Below, piece by piece: positions 9,509-18,054 of a stretch of DNA of 64,000 nucleotides. Source of the DNA: Pseudoxanthomonas sp. SL93 (GTDB lineage Bacteria; Pseudomonadota; Gammaproteobacteria; Xanthomonadales; Xanthomonadaceae); assembly GCF_026625825.1 (NCBI RefSeq), contig NZ_CP113065.1, positions 2,976,001 through 3,040,000 on the forward strand. The letters are read 5' to 3'. Each line of letters opens with the position of its first letter. Position 1 is the first letter of the stretch. The notes under the pieces are model-generated. The model did no database searches and was not told the DNA's origin. It was given only the letters and a program-made list of their open reading frames with translations. The translations under genes and the position numbers were made by a program.

Positions 9509-10297
9509 ATGAATGCTCCAAGCCAACCGCACCGCAAGCGCGCAACGCTTTATCGAATGGTGATGGAGCAGCATGTCTGCCCATACGGCCTGAAAGCCAA
9601 GGATCTGCTGCGCCGCCAAGGTTTCGACGTCGACGACCGCTGGCTGACCACGCGCGAGGCGGTCGATGCCTTCAAGGCCGAGCATCAGGTGACGACCACC
9701 CCGCAAACTTTCATCGATGGCGAGCGCATCGGCGGCTACGACGACCTGCGCCGCCATTTCGGCAAGCCCGTGGCCGATCCCAAGGCGACGAGTTATCTGC
9801 CAGTGATCACACTGTTCGGCATGACCTTGCTGATGGCGCTTGCTGCGAGCCATGCGGTCCACGGCACGCCCTTTACACAGCGCGCCGGCGAATGGTTCAT
9901 CGGTTTCAGCATGGCCGTTCTGGCGCTGCTCAAGCTACAGAACGTCGAATCCTTCGCAACGATGTTCCTGAACTACGATCTGCTCGCAAAACGCTGGGTG
10001 CCTTATTCATACCTCTATCCCTTCGCCGAGGGACTGGCGGGTCTTCTAATGATCGCCGGGGCGCTGACCTGGCTCTCGGTGCCAGTCGCGCTGTTCATCG
10101 GCACGGTCGGCGCAGTTTCGGTGTTCAAGGCGGTGTACATCGACCGCCGCGAACTGAAGTGCGCCTGCGTGGGCGGGGCGAGCAACGTGCCGCTTGGCCT
10201 CGTATCGCTGACCGAAAACCTGATGATGGTCGCCATGGCGCTCTGGATGGCGTTGGGCGCACTCAGCTTGCTGCCCGCCTGGGCACATGCGGTGTAG
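9509..10297 (+). CDS. Glutaredoxin-MauE/DoxX-like membrane fusion protein
   Basis: 262 residues. The first 80 or so form a glutaredoxin domain with active-site C24-P-Y-G27 (one thiol, the second cysteine replaced by glycine) and the cis-proline loop TTTPQTFIDG. The rest is a membrane domain of about four helices (VITLFGMTLLMALAAS, FIGFSMAVLALLKLQ, YPFAEGLAGLLMIAGAL, VALFIGTVGAVSVFKAV) of the MauE/DoxX type. A C218-A-C220 pair follows the fourth of these helices (RRELKCACVGG). Such proteins are thought to move reducing equivalents across the inner membrane. GGAGGAA (9499-9505) is a strong ribosome-binding site. Expression is probably induced by the divergent MerR protein. Confidence 0.85.
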   Translation: MNAPSQPHRKRATLYRMVMEQHVCPYGLKAKDLLRRQGFDVDDRWLTTREAVDAFKAEHQVTTTPQTFIDGERIGGYDDLRRHFGKPVADPKATSYLPVITLFGMTLLMALAASHAVHGTPFTQRAGEWFIGFSMAVLALLKLQNVESFATMFLNYDLLAKRWVPYSYLYPFAEGLAGLLMIAGALTWLSVPVALFIGTVGAVSVFKAVYIDRRELKCACVGGASNVPLGLVSLTENLMMVAMALWMALGALSLLPAWAHAV

Positions 10298-10306
10298 TTG
10301 CCAGAA

Positions 10307-10330
10307 CGTCTGCTTCTGGCCGGAAGCCGA
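10307..10330. repeat. GTCTGCTTC...GAAGC repeat, right copy
   Basis: CGTCTGCTTCTGGCCGGAAG begins 10 bp past the stop of the glutaredoxin-MauE gene and matches the first ten bases of the copy at 8965. The overlapping stem CCAGAA/TTCTGG (10301-10306 with 10314-10319) may also serve as a terminator for that gene. Confidence 0.45.
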
Positions 10331-10358
10331 CATAGCCTCAGCTCTGCGGAAACCGCAC

Positions 10359-10706
10359 TCAGCGTGGCGTCAGGAGATCCAGCAGGAACGGAACGCTGAA
10401 GGGTTTTCTCAACAACATGGTGCCGGCAGGCAGATCCTGCATGTCCTCCTTGCGATGACCTGACACCACGCAAACCGTGGCGCCAGGATGCACGTTGCGC
10501 GCTTCCTGTACGACCTTGGCGCCGCTGACGCCCAGCATGTCGTAGTCGGTGACCACGCAGTCGTAACGTCCCCGCTGCAGCAGTTCCAGTGCCACGGTCG
10601 CGGTGGGCGCCTGGGTGACGGAATGGCCGGCATTGCCAAGGGCTTCGGCAACGATCTCGCGATGCTTGGCGTCGTCGTCGACGTAAAGGATGGTCAGGTT
10701 TGTCAT
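10359..10706 (-). CDS. Single-domain response regulator (CheY/FixJ receiver type)
   Basis: 115 residues, receiver domain only. The acidic pocket is D10-D11-D12, the phosphoacceptor is D54 (VVTDYDMLG), and the conserved lysine is in LLRKPF. There is no output domain. I chose the ATG at 10706 because the receiver fold begins immediately there (MTNLTILYVDDD). A longer upstream frame would run into the divergent promoter and adds only low-complexity Arg-rich sequence. It is divergent from the PAS hybrid kinase (167 bp apart), which is its likely partner in a phosphorelay. That pairing is inference. Confidence 0.85.
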   Translation of the reverse strand: MTNLTILYVDDDAKHREIVAEALGNAGHSVTQAPTATVALELLQRGRYDCVVTDYDMLGVSGAKVVQEARNVHPGATVCVVSGHRKEDMQDLPAGTMLLRKPFSVPFLLDLLTPR

Positions 10707-10872
10707 GGCCGAACTTTGCCGCAGTGCCACGCGAAGTCGGCGTGAACGCTGAGGCACAACGAGGCGTGTGAAGGAGCGCACCTCGTATAGACTGCGCCGG
10801 TGGCTTGCAGGCGGCCTGGGTCTCGGCCCACATGCGCCCGCCCCGAGCCTGTCCGCCCCGAGGAAGAATTCG

Positions 10873-13677
10873 ATGCCACATCGATCCGCCGACATTACGC
10901 CGGATACGCTGGACAGCGAGCGCGTCCGCGTTGCGCTGGCGGCCGGCGCCATCATCGGAACCTGGTTCTGGGACGTGAGGTCCGACACCGTCACGGTGGA
11001 CCCCGCGCTGGAGCAGACCTTCGGTTTTGAACCGACAGGCGGACGCTGGAAGTTGCAGGATCTGATCCAGTCCGTCCACCCCGATGATCAGCCCGGTCTC
11101 GAAGCGGCCATCCGGAACGCGATGTCGTGCGGCGGACAGTATGTCCATCAGTATCGGACCCGGCGCGGAGCCAACGAGTGGCGCTGGGTCGAAGCGCGGG
11201 GATGGGTCCATCTGGATGCGAGCGGCGCGGCCATCAGCTTCCCTGGCGTACTGATCGACGTCAGCGAAAAGCGGCGTGTCGAAGAAGCCCGGGACCGGGC
11301 GGAGAGCATGCTCAACACGTTCGTGGAGGCCGTGCCCGGCGTCGTCTACGCGAAGGACCGGCAGGGTCGACTGCTGATCGGCAATCGCGGAACCACGGAT
11401 CTGATCGGCAGACCACCCGAAGAGTATCTCGGTCGCACGGACGCCGAATTGCTCGACAACCCGGTACAGGCCGCGGCCATCATGGCAGCGGACGCACGCA
11501 TCATGGCGTCAGGCCAGATCGAGCAGTTGGAAGAGGAGGTGAACTATCCCGACGGTAAAAGGGCCTTCTGGCTGTCGACGAAGGCGCCGCTGCGTGACGC
11601 GCAGGGACAGGTCGTAGGGCTGATCGGTGCCTCGCTCGACATCACCGACAGGAAAGCCGTCGAAGCCAGTCATCGTGAAATCGAAGAGCGCTACCGCCTT
11701 GCTGCACTCGCCACCAGCGACGCCATCTGGGATTGGCGGTTGGCTGATGGCCATGTGGTCTGGAACGAGGCGCTTGGCACACTGTTCGGCCACGACCGGC
11801 TGGAGAGCACTGCGCAGTGGTGGTTGGACCACATCCATCCCGATGACCGCGTTCGGGTCGGCGACAGCATCCATGCGGTGATCGATCACGCCGGACAAGC
11901 CTGGTCAGCGGAATACCGTTTCCGCCGGGCAGATGGCGGGTACGCCGACATCCTGGATCGCGGTACGGTGTTGCGCGGGCCTGACGGTGAACCCATTCGG
12001 ATGATCGGGGCGATGCTCGACCTGAGTGTTCGGAAAGCGGCCCAAGCCGCCCTGGCGGAGAGCGAAGAACGCCTACGGCTGGCGACGGAAGCGTCCGACA
12101 TCGGCTTCTGGGACGTGGATCTGGTCAACGACCTGCTCATCTGGCCTGCGCGGACGAAAGCCATGTTCGGTATCTCCCCGCATGTGCCTTGCTCGATGGC
12201 GGACTTCTACGCCGGCCTGCATCCGGAAGACCTGCAGAAGACCAGTGTGGCGTTCGCGGCTGCGGCCGACCCCGGGAAGCGTGCGCTCTACGATGTGGAG
12301 TACCGCACGATCGGCAAGGAAGACGGCGTCACACGCTGGGTCGCCGCCAAGGGCCGGGGCCTGTTTGATGGGAACCGCTGTACGCGAGTCGTGGGTGTCG
12401 CCATTGATGTCACCGCACGAAAGGCCGCGGAAACGCAGCTCAGGGAGCTCAACGAGCGCCTCGAGAGCCGCGTCGCTGAAGAGGTCGCCGAGCGTACACG
12501 CGTGGAAGATGCGCTTCGGCAGAGCCAGAAAATGGAGGCTGTCGGCCAGCTGACCGGCGGTATCGCGCACGATTTCAACAACATGCTGGCCGCGATCGTT
12601 GGCCCGCTCGACCTGTTGGTGGGCCGGCTGGATGCGGAGGATGCCCGCGCCAGGCGCTACGTGGACATTGCCATGGACGCGGCGCGCCGTGCCGCGCAGC
12701 TCACCCAAAGGTTGCTCGCATTCTCGCGCCAACAGCCGTTGCAGCCCGAATCGCTGGATGCGAACAAGCTTGTCGCAGGCATGTCGGACCTGCTGAGCCA
12801 CTCGCTGGGTCGTGACGTGCGCCTCGAGACCGTGCTGGCAGGCGGTCTCTGGAGGATCCATGCCGATCCCAACCAGCTTGAGCACGTCATTCTCAACCTG
12901 GCGGTGAATGCACGCGATGCGATGCCAGGCGGTGGGCGCGTCACCGTGGAAACCGCCAACTGCCACCTTGACCATGGGTACACGGAGGGTCATCCGGGCA
13001 TCGCACCGGGACAGTACGTCCTCATCGCGGTGTCCGACACGGGCGCTGGCATGCCGGCCGACGTCATCGCGAAGGCATTCGATCCGTTCTTCACGACGAA
13101 GGAAGTGGGGCGGGGGACCGGCCTGGGCCTGTCCCAGGTCTACGGTTTCGTGAAGCAGTCCGGCGGACACGTGAAGATCTATTCCGAAGTCGGCAGTGGT
13201 ACCACGGTGAAGGTATATCTGCCACGCCAGCTCGGCGCAGATGCGCTGCCGGACATCACGGCCAGCGTGAATCCGGTTCCCCGCGGCGAGCTCCAGGAGG
13301 TCATCCTGGTCGTGGAGGACGAACCGGCAGTGCGGCAGTTCTCCGTGGAAGCGCTGACGGAACTGGGGTACCACGTTTTCTCCGCTGACAGTGCGGCGGC
13401 GGCGCTACGCATCCTCGAAGCCGAACCCTCCATCAGCCTGCTGTTCACCGACGTGGTGATGCCGGAAACAAACGGACGCAAGCTGGCCGACGAAGCCTGC
13501 AGGCGCTGGCCGAACCTGAGGGTGCTCTTCACCACCGGCTACAGCCGCAACGCCGTCGTCCACAACGGCGTGCTGGACCCTGGCGTCAACCTGATCGGAA
13601 AGCCTTTCACGCTTCAGGAGCTTGCTTCGCGCGTGCGCGAAGTGCTGGAAATGCCCGCGAAGAAAGACCTTCCCTAG
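10873..13677 (+). CDS. Multi-PAS hybrid sensor histidine kinase with C-terminal receiver
   Basis: 934 residues, no transmembrane segments, so a cytoplasmic sensor. Four PAS/PAC modules occupy roughly residues 15-130, 140-260, 265-385 and 390-515 (for example [48 protein letters not shown]). Then come a HisKA domain with phosphoacceptor H566 ([11 protein letters not shown]), an ATPase domain ([42 protein letters not shown]) and a receiver with D860 ([13 protein letters not shown]). The ATG at 10873 is chosen because GAGGAAG ends 6 bases before it. A frame starting at 10768 lacks such a site. This class typically feeds into a lone receiver or HPt protein; the divergent receiver gene is the obvious candidate. 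Confidence 0.92.
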   Translation: MPHRSADITPDTLDSERVRVALAAGAIIGTWFWDVRSDTVTVDPALEQTFGFEPTGGRWKLQDLIQSVHPDDQPGLEAAIRNAMSCGGQYVHQYRTRRGANEWRWVEARGWVHLDASGAAISFPGVLIDVSEKRRVEEARDRAESMLNTFVEAVPGVVYAKDRQGRLLIGNRGTTDLIGRPPEEYLGRTDAELLDNPVQAAAIMAADARIMASGQIEQLEEEVNYPDGKRAFWLSTKAPLRDAQGQVVGLIGASLDITDRKAVEASHREIEERYRLAALATSDAIWDWRLADGHVVWNEALGTLFGHDRLESTAQWWLDHIHPDDRVRVGDSIHAVIDHAGQAWSAEYRFRRADGGYADILDRGTVLRGPDGEPIRMIGAMLDLSVRKAAQAALAESEERLRLATEASDIGFWDVDLVNDLLIWPARTKAMFGISPHVPCSMADFYAGLHPEDLQKTSVAFAAAADPGKRALYDVEYRTIGKEDGVTRWVAAKGRGLFDGNRCTRVVGVAIDVTARKAAETQLRELNERLESRVAEEVAERTRVEDALRQSQKMEAVGQLTGGIAHDFNNMLAAIVGPLDLLVGRLDAEDARARRYVDIAMDAARRAAQLTQRLLAFSRQQPLQPESLDANKLVAGMSDLLSHSLGRDVRLETVLAGGLWRIHADPNQLEHVILNLAVNARDAMPGGGRVTVETANCHLDHGYTEGHPGIAPGQYVLIAVSDTGAGMPADVIAKAFDPFFTTKEVGRGTGLGLSQVYGFVKQSGGHVKIYSEVGSGTTVKVYLPRQLGADALPDITASVNPVPRGELQEVILVVEDEPAVRQFSVEALTELGYHVFSADSAAAALRILEAEPSISLLFTDVVMPETNGRKLADEACRRWPNLRVLFTTGYSRNAVVHNGVLDPGVNLIGKPFTLQELASRVREVLEMPAKKDLP

Positions 13678-14127
13678 TAAGTTGGGGTTTTGTCAGGCGA
13701 TGTCCGCTTCCGCGATTAACTGAACCGATCGGCGAGACAATGTGTCGATGCCGTCCTGACAGCGCTTGGTAGTTGGCCGGATTGCATGACCGTCAGTTGA
13801 TTCGAGAAACCACGGCACATCAGGTAATGGACCGCGTGAATCTTCTTTCATTCAGTACGTAAGTCTTGAGGGTGATGCGGCCATGCTGTCCTCCCATGCG
13901 CGCCCAAGGCGACGTGGCTTTCCGGCTGAATCCCGGGGACGGATGGGCGTCGGGCCGGCGCCCGCTAAGGCAGCCTCTTCTGGATGTACCGACGCGTCTG
14001 CTGGGCTCACCGCCTGAAGCCGCGGCCGACCTGTACAGGCACTCACTTCGGCGGGGCGATGACGGGCGCATCGTCGCCGGCCGCTTCCGACCGAAGCGGA
14101 CATCGACTCAGTCCCTGCTTATCGCGG
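13678..14127. other. 450-bp intergenic stretch, unexplained
   Basis: Lies between the end of the kinase gene and the 3' end of the OYE gene. Several overlapping frames of 77-90 codons exist on both strands, none with a ribosome-binding site or known domain. It contains a palindrome CCGCTTC-CGACCC-like spacer-GAAGCGG (14081-14099, followed by ACATCGACTCAG). This is related to the copies at 8965, 10307 and 16720. The stretch ATGTCCGCTTCCGCG at 13699 is a further half copy. I see no gene I can defend. Confidence 0.45.
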
Positions 14128-15279
14128 TCATCCGCTGACCGATTGAGCTCTGAGCGCCAGCTCCGACTGCTTTATGTCTGCGATCGGACCAAGAATGGCG
14201 TTGTCGAACTCGCGTAGCGGCAATCCTCTCTGAAGCAATCGCGGCATGTCCGGATTGACCAGCGCGCCGCGCCCCATGGCGACGATATCGGCACCGGCGT
14301 GGAGTGCAGCGCTCGCGCGGCCCTGTTCGTGCAGACTGCCGTTGACGATCAACGGCACTGCCGGTGCATGGCGCTTGGCCAGGTTCGCGAGTGTGGCCGT
14401 ATTTCCTTCAAATGCGGGTTGCCATGCCTGGAACTCGGTGACGTGCAGGAAATCAACGCCAGCATCGGCGAGCGCCTCGAACACGACCTTGGCATCGCCC
14501 TCGCCACCGCCCCACTTCGCGTGGAAGTCGTTGACCTTGCCCTGTGAAATGCGGATGCCCACCGGCGCTCGGCCGGCCACGGCTTCCTTCACGCGCTGGA
14601 CGACCGCCACCAGCAGCCTCGTACGCTCATTCACACCGCCCCCCCAATGGTCGGTGCGCTGGTTGGTGTCGGCGGTCAGGAACTGATCGAGCAGGTAGCC
14701 GTTGGCGCCGTGAATCTCGATGGCATCAAAGCCGGCGATTTCCACCGCGCGTCGGGCGCTCTGTGCGAAACCCGCGATGGCGTCCTCGATCTCTTCCTCG
14801 GTGATCTGCCGTGGCAGGGCATAGGCTCCCTGGCCGTAGTAGAACGCCATCTGTTGCCCCTTTGGCTGGATGGCCGAGGGTGCGACAGCATGGTCACGGA
14901 AGCGGTTGCCCTGGCGCAGTGCGCCGGCATGCATCAGCTGGGCGACCATCCGGGCGCCGTTCGCTTGAACGACGGCCGTGATGGGCGCCCAGGCACGGGC
15001 CTGGCGGTCATCAGCGAGGCCCGGCTGGTTGAGGTAGCCCTGCGCGAACGCGGTGTCGGTGTAGAGGCCTTCGCTGATCACCAGGCCGAAGCCACCCTTC
15101 GCGAAACCTTCGTAGTAGCGCGCCATCGCCTCGGTAGGGAAGCCATCCGGGGTCGCGGTGACGCGGGTCATCGGCGCTACGGCCAGGCGGTTGCGTAACG
15201 TGAGCTGGCCGAGCATATGAGGGGCCAGCAGCGCCTCCGCGTTGGGCGCGGTCTGCGGGGGGCGGTCAAGGACGCTCAT
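14128..15279 (-). CDS. NADH:flavin oxidoreductase, Old Yellow Enzyme family
   Basis: 383 residues, the usual length of a single-domain OYE. It is a FMN-binding TIM barrel that reduces activated alkenes with NAD(P)H. Visible motifs are NRLAVAPMTRVTA near the N-terminus, VAQLMHAGAL, the pair in AIEIHGANGYLLDQFL (His and Asn bind the substrate oxygen), RTDHWGGGVNERTRLL, and the FMN phosphate loop VNGSLHEQGRASAALHAGADIVAMGRGALVNPD. It follows the RidA gene with a 4-bp overlap (TCAT, 15276-15279), so they form an operon. The divergent LysR gene is a plausible regulator. The physiological substrate is unknown. Confidence 0.92.
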   Translation of the reverse strand: MSVLDRPPQTAPNAEALLAPHMLGQLTLRNRLAVAPMTRVTATPDGFPTEAMARYYEGFAKGGFGLVISEGLYTDTAFAQGYLNQPGLADDRQARAWAPITAVVQANGARMVAQLMHAGALRQGNRFRDHAVAPSAIQPKGQQMAFYYGQGAYALPRQITEEEIEDAIAGFAQSARRAVEIAGFDAIEIHGANGYLLDQFLTADTNQRTDHWGGGVNERTRLLVAVVQRVKEAVAGRAPVGIRISQGKVNDFHAKWGGGEGDAKVVFEALADAGVDFLHVTEFQAWQPAFEGNTATLANLAKRHAPAVPLIVNGSLHEQGRASAALHAGADIVAMGRGALVNPDMPRLLQRGLPLREFDNAILGPIADIKQSELALRAQSVSG

Positions 15280-15674
15280 GCCGGCGCCTTTCCCTGGGTG
15301 ACCGCGGCAATCGCCTCGACCTCGATCATGGCCTTGGGGTCATACAGGGCCTTGATCTCGGCGATGGTGTCCGCCGGATACGGCGCGGAGAAGAACTCGC
15401 GCCGCAACTGCACCACGTCCTGGAAGTGCCCCATATCGGTGACGAAAATGGTGACCTTGATGACGTCATGCAGGCTCGAGCCGCCAGCCTCCAGTGCACG
15501 CGACAGATTGGCGAAGGCCTGGCGGCCCTGGGTCAGGAAGTCGCGGGAGACGATCTTCCCGTCCAGGCCCCCGGCGGCCTGGCCGGAGATGAAGAGCAGG
15601 TCGCCGAATCGGATGCCCTGGGAAAGCAGGTACGGGGCGTAGTGGTCGGGGTCGGTGGTGATGCGTTCGCGCAT
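15276..15674 (-). CDS. RidA/YjgF/UK114-family protein
   Basis: 132 residues, one RidA domain (LLFISGQAAGGLDGKI, AFANLSRALEAGGSSLHDVIKVTIFVTDMGHF, RREFFSAPYPADTIAEIKALYDPKAMIEVEAIAAV). RidA proteins hydrolyse reactive enamines/imines. The signature arginine of canonical RidA, in the R-Ix-V-Ex-x-A segment near the C-terminus, is not in its usual place here (ALYDPKAMIEVEAIAAV), so this is probably a member of another Rid subfamily. First gene of the operon with the OYE reductase. That pairing suggests joint handling of an unsaturated or imine-type metabolite. Confidence 0.87.
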   Translation of the reverse strand: MRERITTDPDHYAPYLLSQGIRFGDLLFISGQAAGGLDGKIVSRDFLTQGRQAFANLSRALEAGGSSLHDVIKVTIFVTDMGHFQDVVQLRREFFSAPYPADTIAEIKALYDPKAMIEVEAIAAVTQGKAPA

Positions 15675-15702
15675 GGTCGGTTCCTTGGTGGCTGCTATCC
15701 GG

Positions 15703-15792
15703 GTGATGTGGATTCATCACTATCCCGGGGGCATGCATCTTGATCCGCGGAAAATATGCCGACAAACGATCATTCATCACGCGATAGATGAT
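15703..15792. promoter_or_regulatory. Candidate LysR binding sites in the ridA-lysR intergenic region
   Basis: The 130-bp divergent region holds a dyad GTGAT-N8-ATCAC (15703-15707 with 15716-15720), which fits the LysR T-N11-A pattern. It also holds a direct repeat ATTCATCAC at 15712-15720 and 15772-15780, exactly 60 bp apart, the second followed by GCGATAGATGAT. The arrangement suits an LTTR with a strong recognition site and an activation site. Only the sequence pattern is seen; binding is inferred. Confidence 0.5.
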
Positions 15793-15804
15793 ATTCATGC
15801 ATCC

Positions 15805-16704
15805 ATGACATCGCCTGCCCGCCGCCTGCCGCCCCTGTCCACGCTGCGCGCCTTCGAGGCGGCGGCGCGCCATGGCAGCTTCAAGCAGGCGGCGGCCGAG
15901 CTTGCGGTCACGCCCACGGCGGTGAGCCATCGGATCCGGGCGCTCGAGGACCATCTCGGGGTTCGGCTGTTCGATCGCCAGGTGAGGCAGGTATCGCTCA
16001 CCCCTGCCGGTCTGCAGCTGTACCCGGTGCTCCAGCAGGGCTTTGACATGTTCGATGTCGCCATCCGCCGGCTGATGACGCCGGCCGAGCGCGAACGAGT
16101 CACCATTTCCGCGACCAATGCGTTCGTCGCGAAGTGGCTGGTGCCCCGCGTGGCGAGCTTCCGTGCCGAGCATCCGGACATCGATCTGCAGCTGCACGCC
16201 TCGGACGCCGTGGTGGACTTGGCAAGCCATGCATTCGACATCGCCATCCGCTACGGCAGGGGACCCTATCCCGGTAACCGCAGCGACGTCCTCTTCGCAG
16301 ACACCTATATCCCGGTGATCAATCCGATGCTCCAGGTGCGCTCGTACCAGGACATGGCGGCGTACCCGCTGATTCATTTCGACTGGCAGAAAGCGTCCCC
16401 GGACAACCCAACCTGGACGAAGTGGCATGCAGAAGCCGGGATCGCGCTTCCCACGACCCAGGCTGAGTTGCGCTATTCCGATGAGAGCCATGCGATCCAA
16501 GCGGCGGTAGCGGGACAGGGCATCGCGCTGTTGAGCCAAGCACTTGTAGCCGATGAAATCGCCGCCGCGCGACTGATACAGCCTTTCGGGCCTGCGATTT
16601 CCGGTTACACCTATCACTTGGTGACGCGAGAGCAAAGCAGCCCCGGCGCCGCAGTGACCGCAGTGATGGATTGGCTTCGCCACTGCGTGCCGACGGAGCG
16701 ATAG
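15805..16704 (+). CDS. LysR-family transcriptional regulator (GcvA-like)
   Basis: 299 residues from the ATG at 15805. The winged helix-turn-helix is LSTLRAFEAAARHGSFKQAAAELAVTPTAVSHRIRALEDHLGVRLFDR, typical of the GcvA/AmpR subgroup. The effector domain follows (VTISATNAFVAKWLVPRVASFRAEHPDIDLQLHASD, ESHAIQAAVAGQGIALLSQALVADE). The frame extends 50 codons upstream into the divergent promoter, but the family N-terminus starts at the chosen ATG. It is divergent from the ridA-OYE operon and probably controls it. Confidence 0.92.
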   Translation: MTSPARRLPPLSTLRAFEAAARHGSFKQAAAELAVTPTAVSHRIRALEDHLGVRLFDRQVRQVSLTPAGLQLYPVLQQGFDMFDVAIRRLMTPAERERVTISATNAFVAKWLVPRVASFRAEHPDIDLQLHASDAVVDLASHAFDIAIRYGRGPYPGNRSDVLFADTYIPVINPMLQVRSYQDMAAYPLIHFDWQKASPDNPTWTKWHAEAGIALPTTQAELRYSDESHAIQAAVAGQGIALLSQALVADEIAAARLIQPFGPAISGYTYHLVTREQSSPGAAVTAVMDWLRHCVPTER

Positions 16705-16719
16705 ATTCAAATCCTGGCG

Positions 16720-16857
16720 ACTGCTTCGGGCCGACCGCGGACATGCGGACAGCGCGCGCATGGGGCGGGGTGAGCGCAACGAACCCCAGCAACGCGGCGA
16801 CCTGGTTGTCCCGATGCCGGGGTTCGCAGGCTGATCCACCTGTCGTGCTCACCCCGC
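16720..16857. repeat. Nested inverted repeats in a 188-bp intergenic gap
   Basis: An outer pair GCGGGGTGAGC (16765-16775) and GCTCACCCCGC (16847-16857) encloses an inner pair CGAACCCC (16780-16787) and GGGGTTCG (16819-16826). Both pairs are perfect. Just before them is a degenerate copy of the GCTTC...GCGGACAT repeat (16720-16745). The order GGGGTTCG-TTGCGCTCACCCC resembles dispersed intergenic repeats of proteobacteria. The gap separates two genes that end toward each other, so it may also act as a terminator. Confidence 0.55.
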
Positions 16858-16892
16858 TCACACCATTCCCGGTGGGCACTACCCGCCACCCT

Positions 16893-18017
16893 TCACTCCC
16901 CGCCCGGCCGCTTCCCCGAGACCACCCACGCCGTCAGCGTGCGGAACGCCTCGCCGATCTGCTGCGGTGAAAAGCCGCAATGCCCTTCGCCCGCATCGGG
17001 CAGCACCCGCGGTGCGATGACGCCCTCGCCCGGGCGTACCAGGCCCGCGTAGATCGCCTGCCACCGCGGCGTGATGGTCGGGTCGCCCGCGTTGTACTGG
17101 ATGACCAGCGGCTTGCGCAGCTGCCCGTTCAGCGCCGGCGCGGTCGCCGCATAGGCCATCGCCGCCGCATCGCCCGCATGGCGCGGTGCGGCGGCGTTGA
17201 ACGCCGCGTCATCGCCCAGCCCCACATACACCGTACGCGTGTTGTCCACCGGCATGCCGCCCGCACGGCGGCGCACGTCGTTGAACACCAGCGCATGCAG
17301 GCTGACGATGCCGGGCACGGCCTCGACCGGCACCTGCAGGTGCCTGGCCAGCGTCGCGGCGGCGTCCGCGTTGCCGGGCAGGGCGGCGGCGACGGCGTTC
17401 ATGACCTCCATCTGGCCCAGTGCGGTTGCCCCCGGGCCGGACAGCCCGCCATCCGGCACCCCCGCCGCGCCGGGGAACAGGGTGTCGAACGCCACCAGCG
17501 TGGTGAACAGTTCTTCCGCCAGCACCGCGCCCGGCACGTTGGCGCCGCACAGCGACAGCGCGCCGTCGTACTGCGCCGGCTGCTGCTCGAGACTGGCCAC
17601 CGCGATGCCGCCACCCATCGAGAAACCGACCAGCCAGCTGCGCCGCGGCAGGCCATGGCGCTGGACGAAATGCGCGCGCAGGCGCTCGGTGTCGGCGATG
17701 CCGTCGCGTACCGCCCAGCCCTGCGTGGCGAACCCGCTCTGCGCCACCGCGTACCCCTGCGACAGGAACACCGGCGTGGCCTCGTTCGCCGGCCACGGCG
17801 ACGTGCGTGGCACACCGACCGGCTCGAAGCCGTGCACCAGCATGACCAGTTCGCCATTCCAGTCGGCGGGGATATCGATGCGGTACGGCGCGGCGGCCAG
17901 CGTGCCGGTGTCTTCCACCGGCGATGACACCGCCGTCGACGCGTCGATGGCGTGGGCCGGCGGCAACGCCAGCAACAGCGCGAATGGCAGGCAGGTCAGC
18001 AGGCGGTGCAGACGCAT
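16893..18017 (-). CDS. Secreted alpha/beta-hydrolase
   Basis: 374 residues. A signal peptide occupies residues 1-23 (MRLHRLLTCLPFALLLALPPAHA). The alpha/beta-hydrolase fold shows LVMLVHGFEP (oxyanion region), the nucleophile elbow GFSMGGGIAV, an aspartate in QYNAGDPTITPRW, and the catalytic histidine in AGEGHCGF. Likely an exported esterase or lipase-like enzyme acting in the periplasm; substrate unknown. It is transcribed leftward just upstream of nothing obvious, with its start close to the end of the DUF2058 gene, 37 bp apart, so the two may be cotranscribed. Confidence 0.83.
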   Translation of the reverse strand: MRLHRLLTCLPFALLLALPPAHAIDASTAVSSPVEDTGTLAAAPYRIDIPADWNGELVMLVHGFEPVGVPRTSPWPANEATPVFLSQGYAVAQSGFATQGWAVRDGIADTERLRAHFVQRHGLPRRSWLVGFSMGGGIAVASLEQQPAQYDGALSLCGANVPGAVLAEELFTTLVAFDTLFPGAAGVPDGGLSGPGATALGQMEVMNAVAAALPGNADAAATLARHLQVPVEAVPGIVSLHALVFNDVRRRAGGMPVDNTRTVYVGLGDDAAFNAAAPRHAGDAAAMAYAATAPALNGQLRKPLVIQYNAGDPTITPRWQAIYAGLVRPGEGVIAPRVLPDAGEGHCGFSPQQIGEAFRTLTAWVVSGKRPGGE

Positions 18018-18054
18018 GAAGGAACTCCTTGTCGAAACGGTGCGGCCCGCGCCG

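Noticed and set aside
10768..10872. Longer start for the PAS hybrid kinase
   Set aside because: A good Shine-Dalgarno precedes the ATG at 10873 and none precedes 10768; the extension has no PAS-like sequence.
10707..10994. N-terminal extension of the lone receiver to 211 residues
   Set aside because: Arg-rich sequence without a ribosome-binding site that overlaps the divergent kinase leader; the receiver fold starts at 10706.
13820..14103. Open frames of 83-90 codons in the gap after the hybrid kinase
   Set aside because: Found on both strands without start signals; the translated peptides look like dispersed-repeat sequence.
16680..16745. tRNA-like T-arm (GATTCAAATCC) after the LysR gene
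   Set aside because: No acceptor, D or anticodon stems can be built around it; it is better explained as part of a dispersed repeat.
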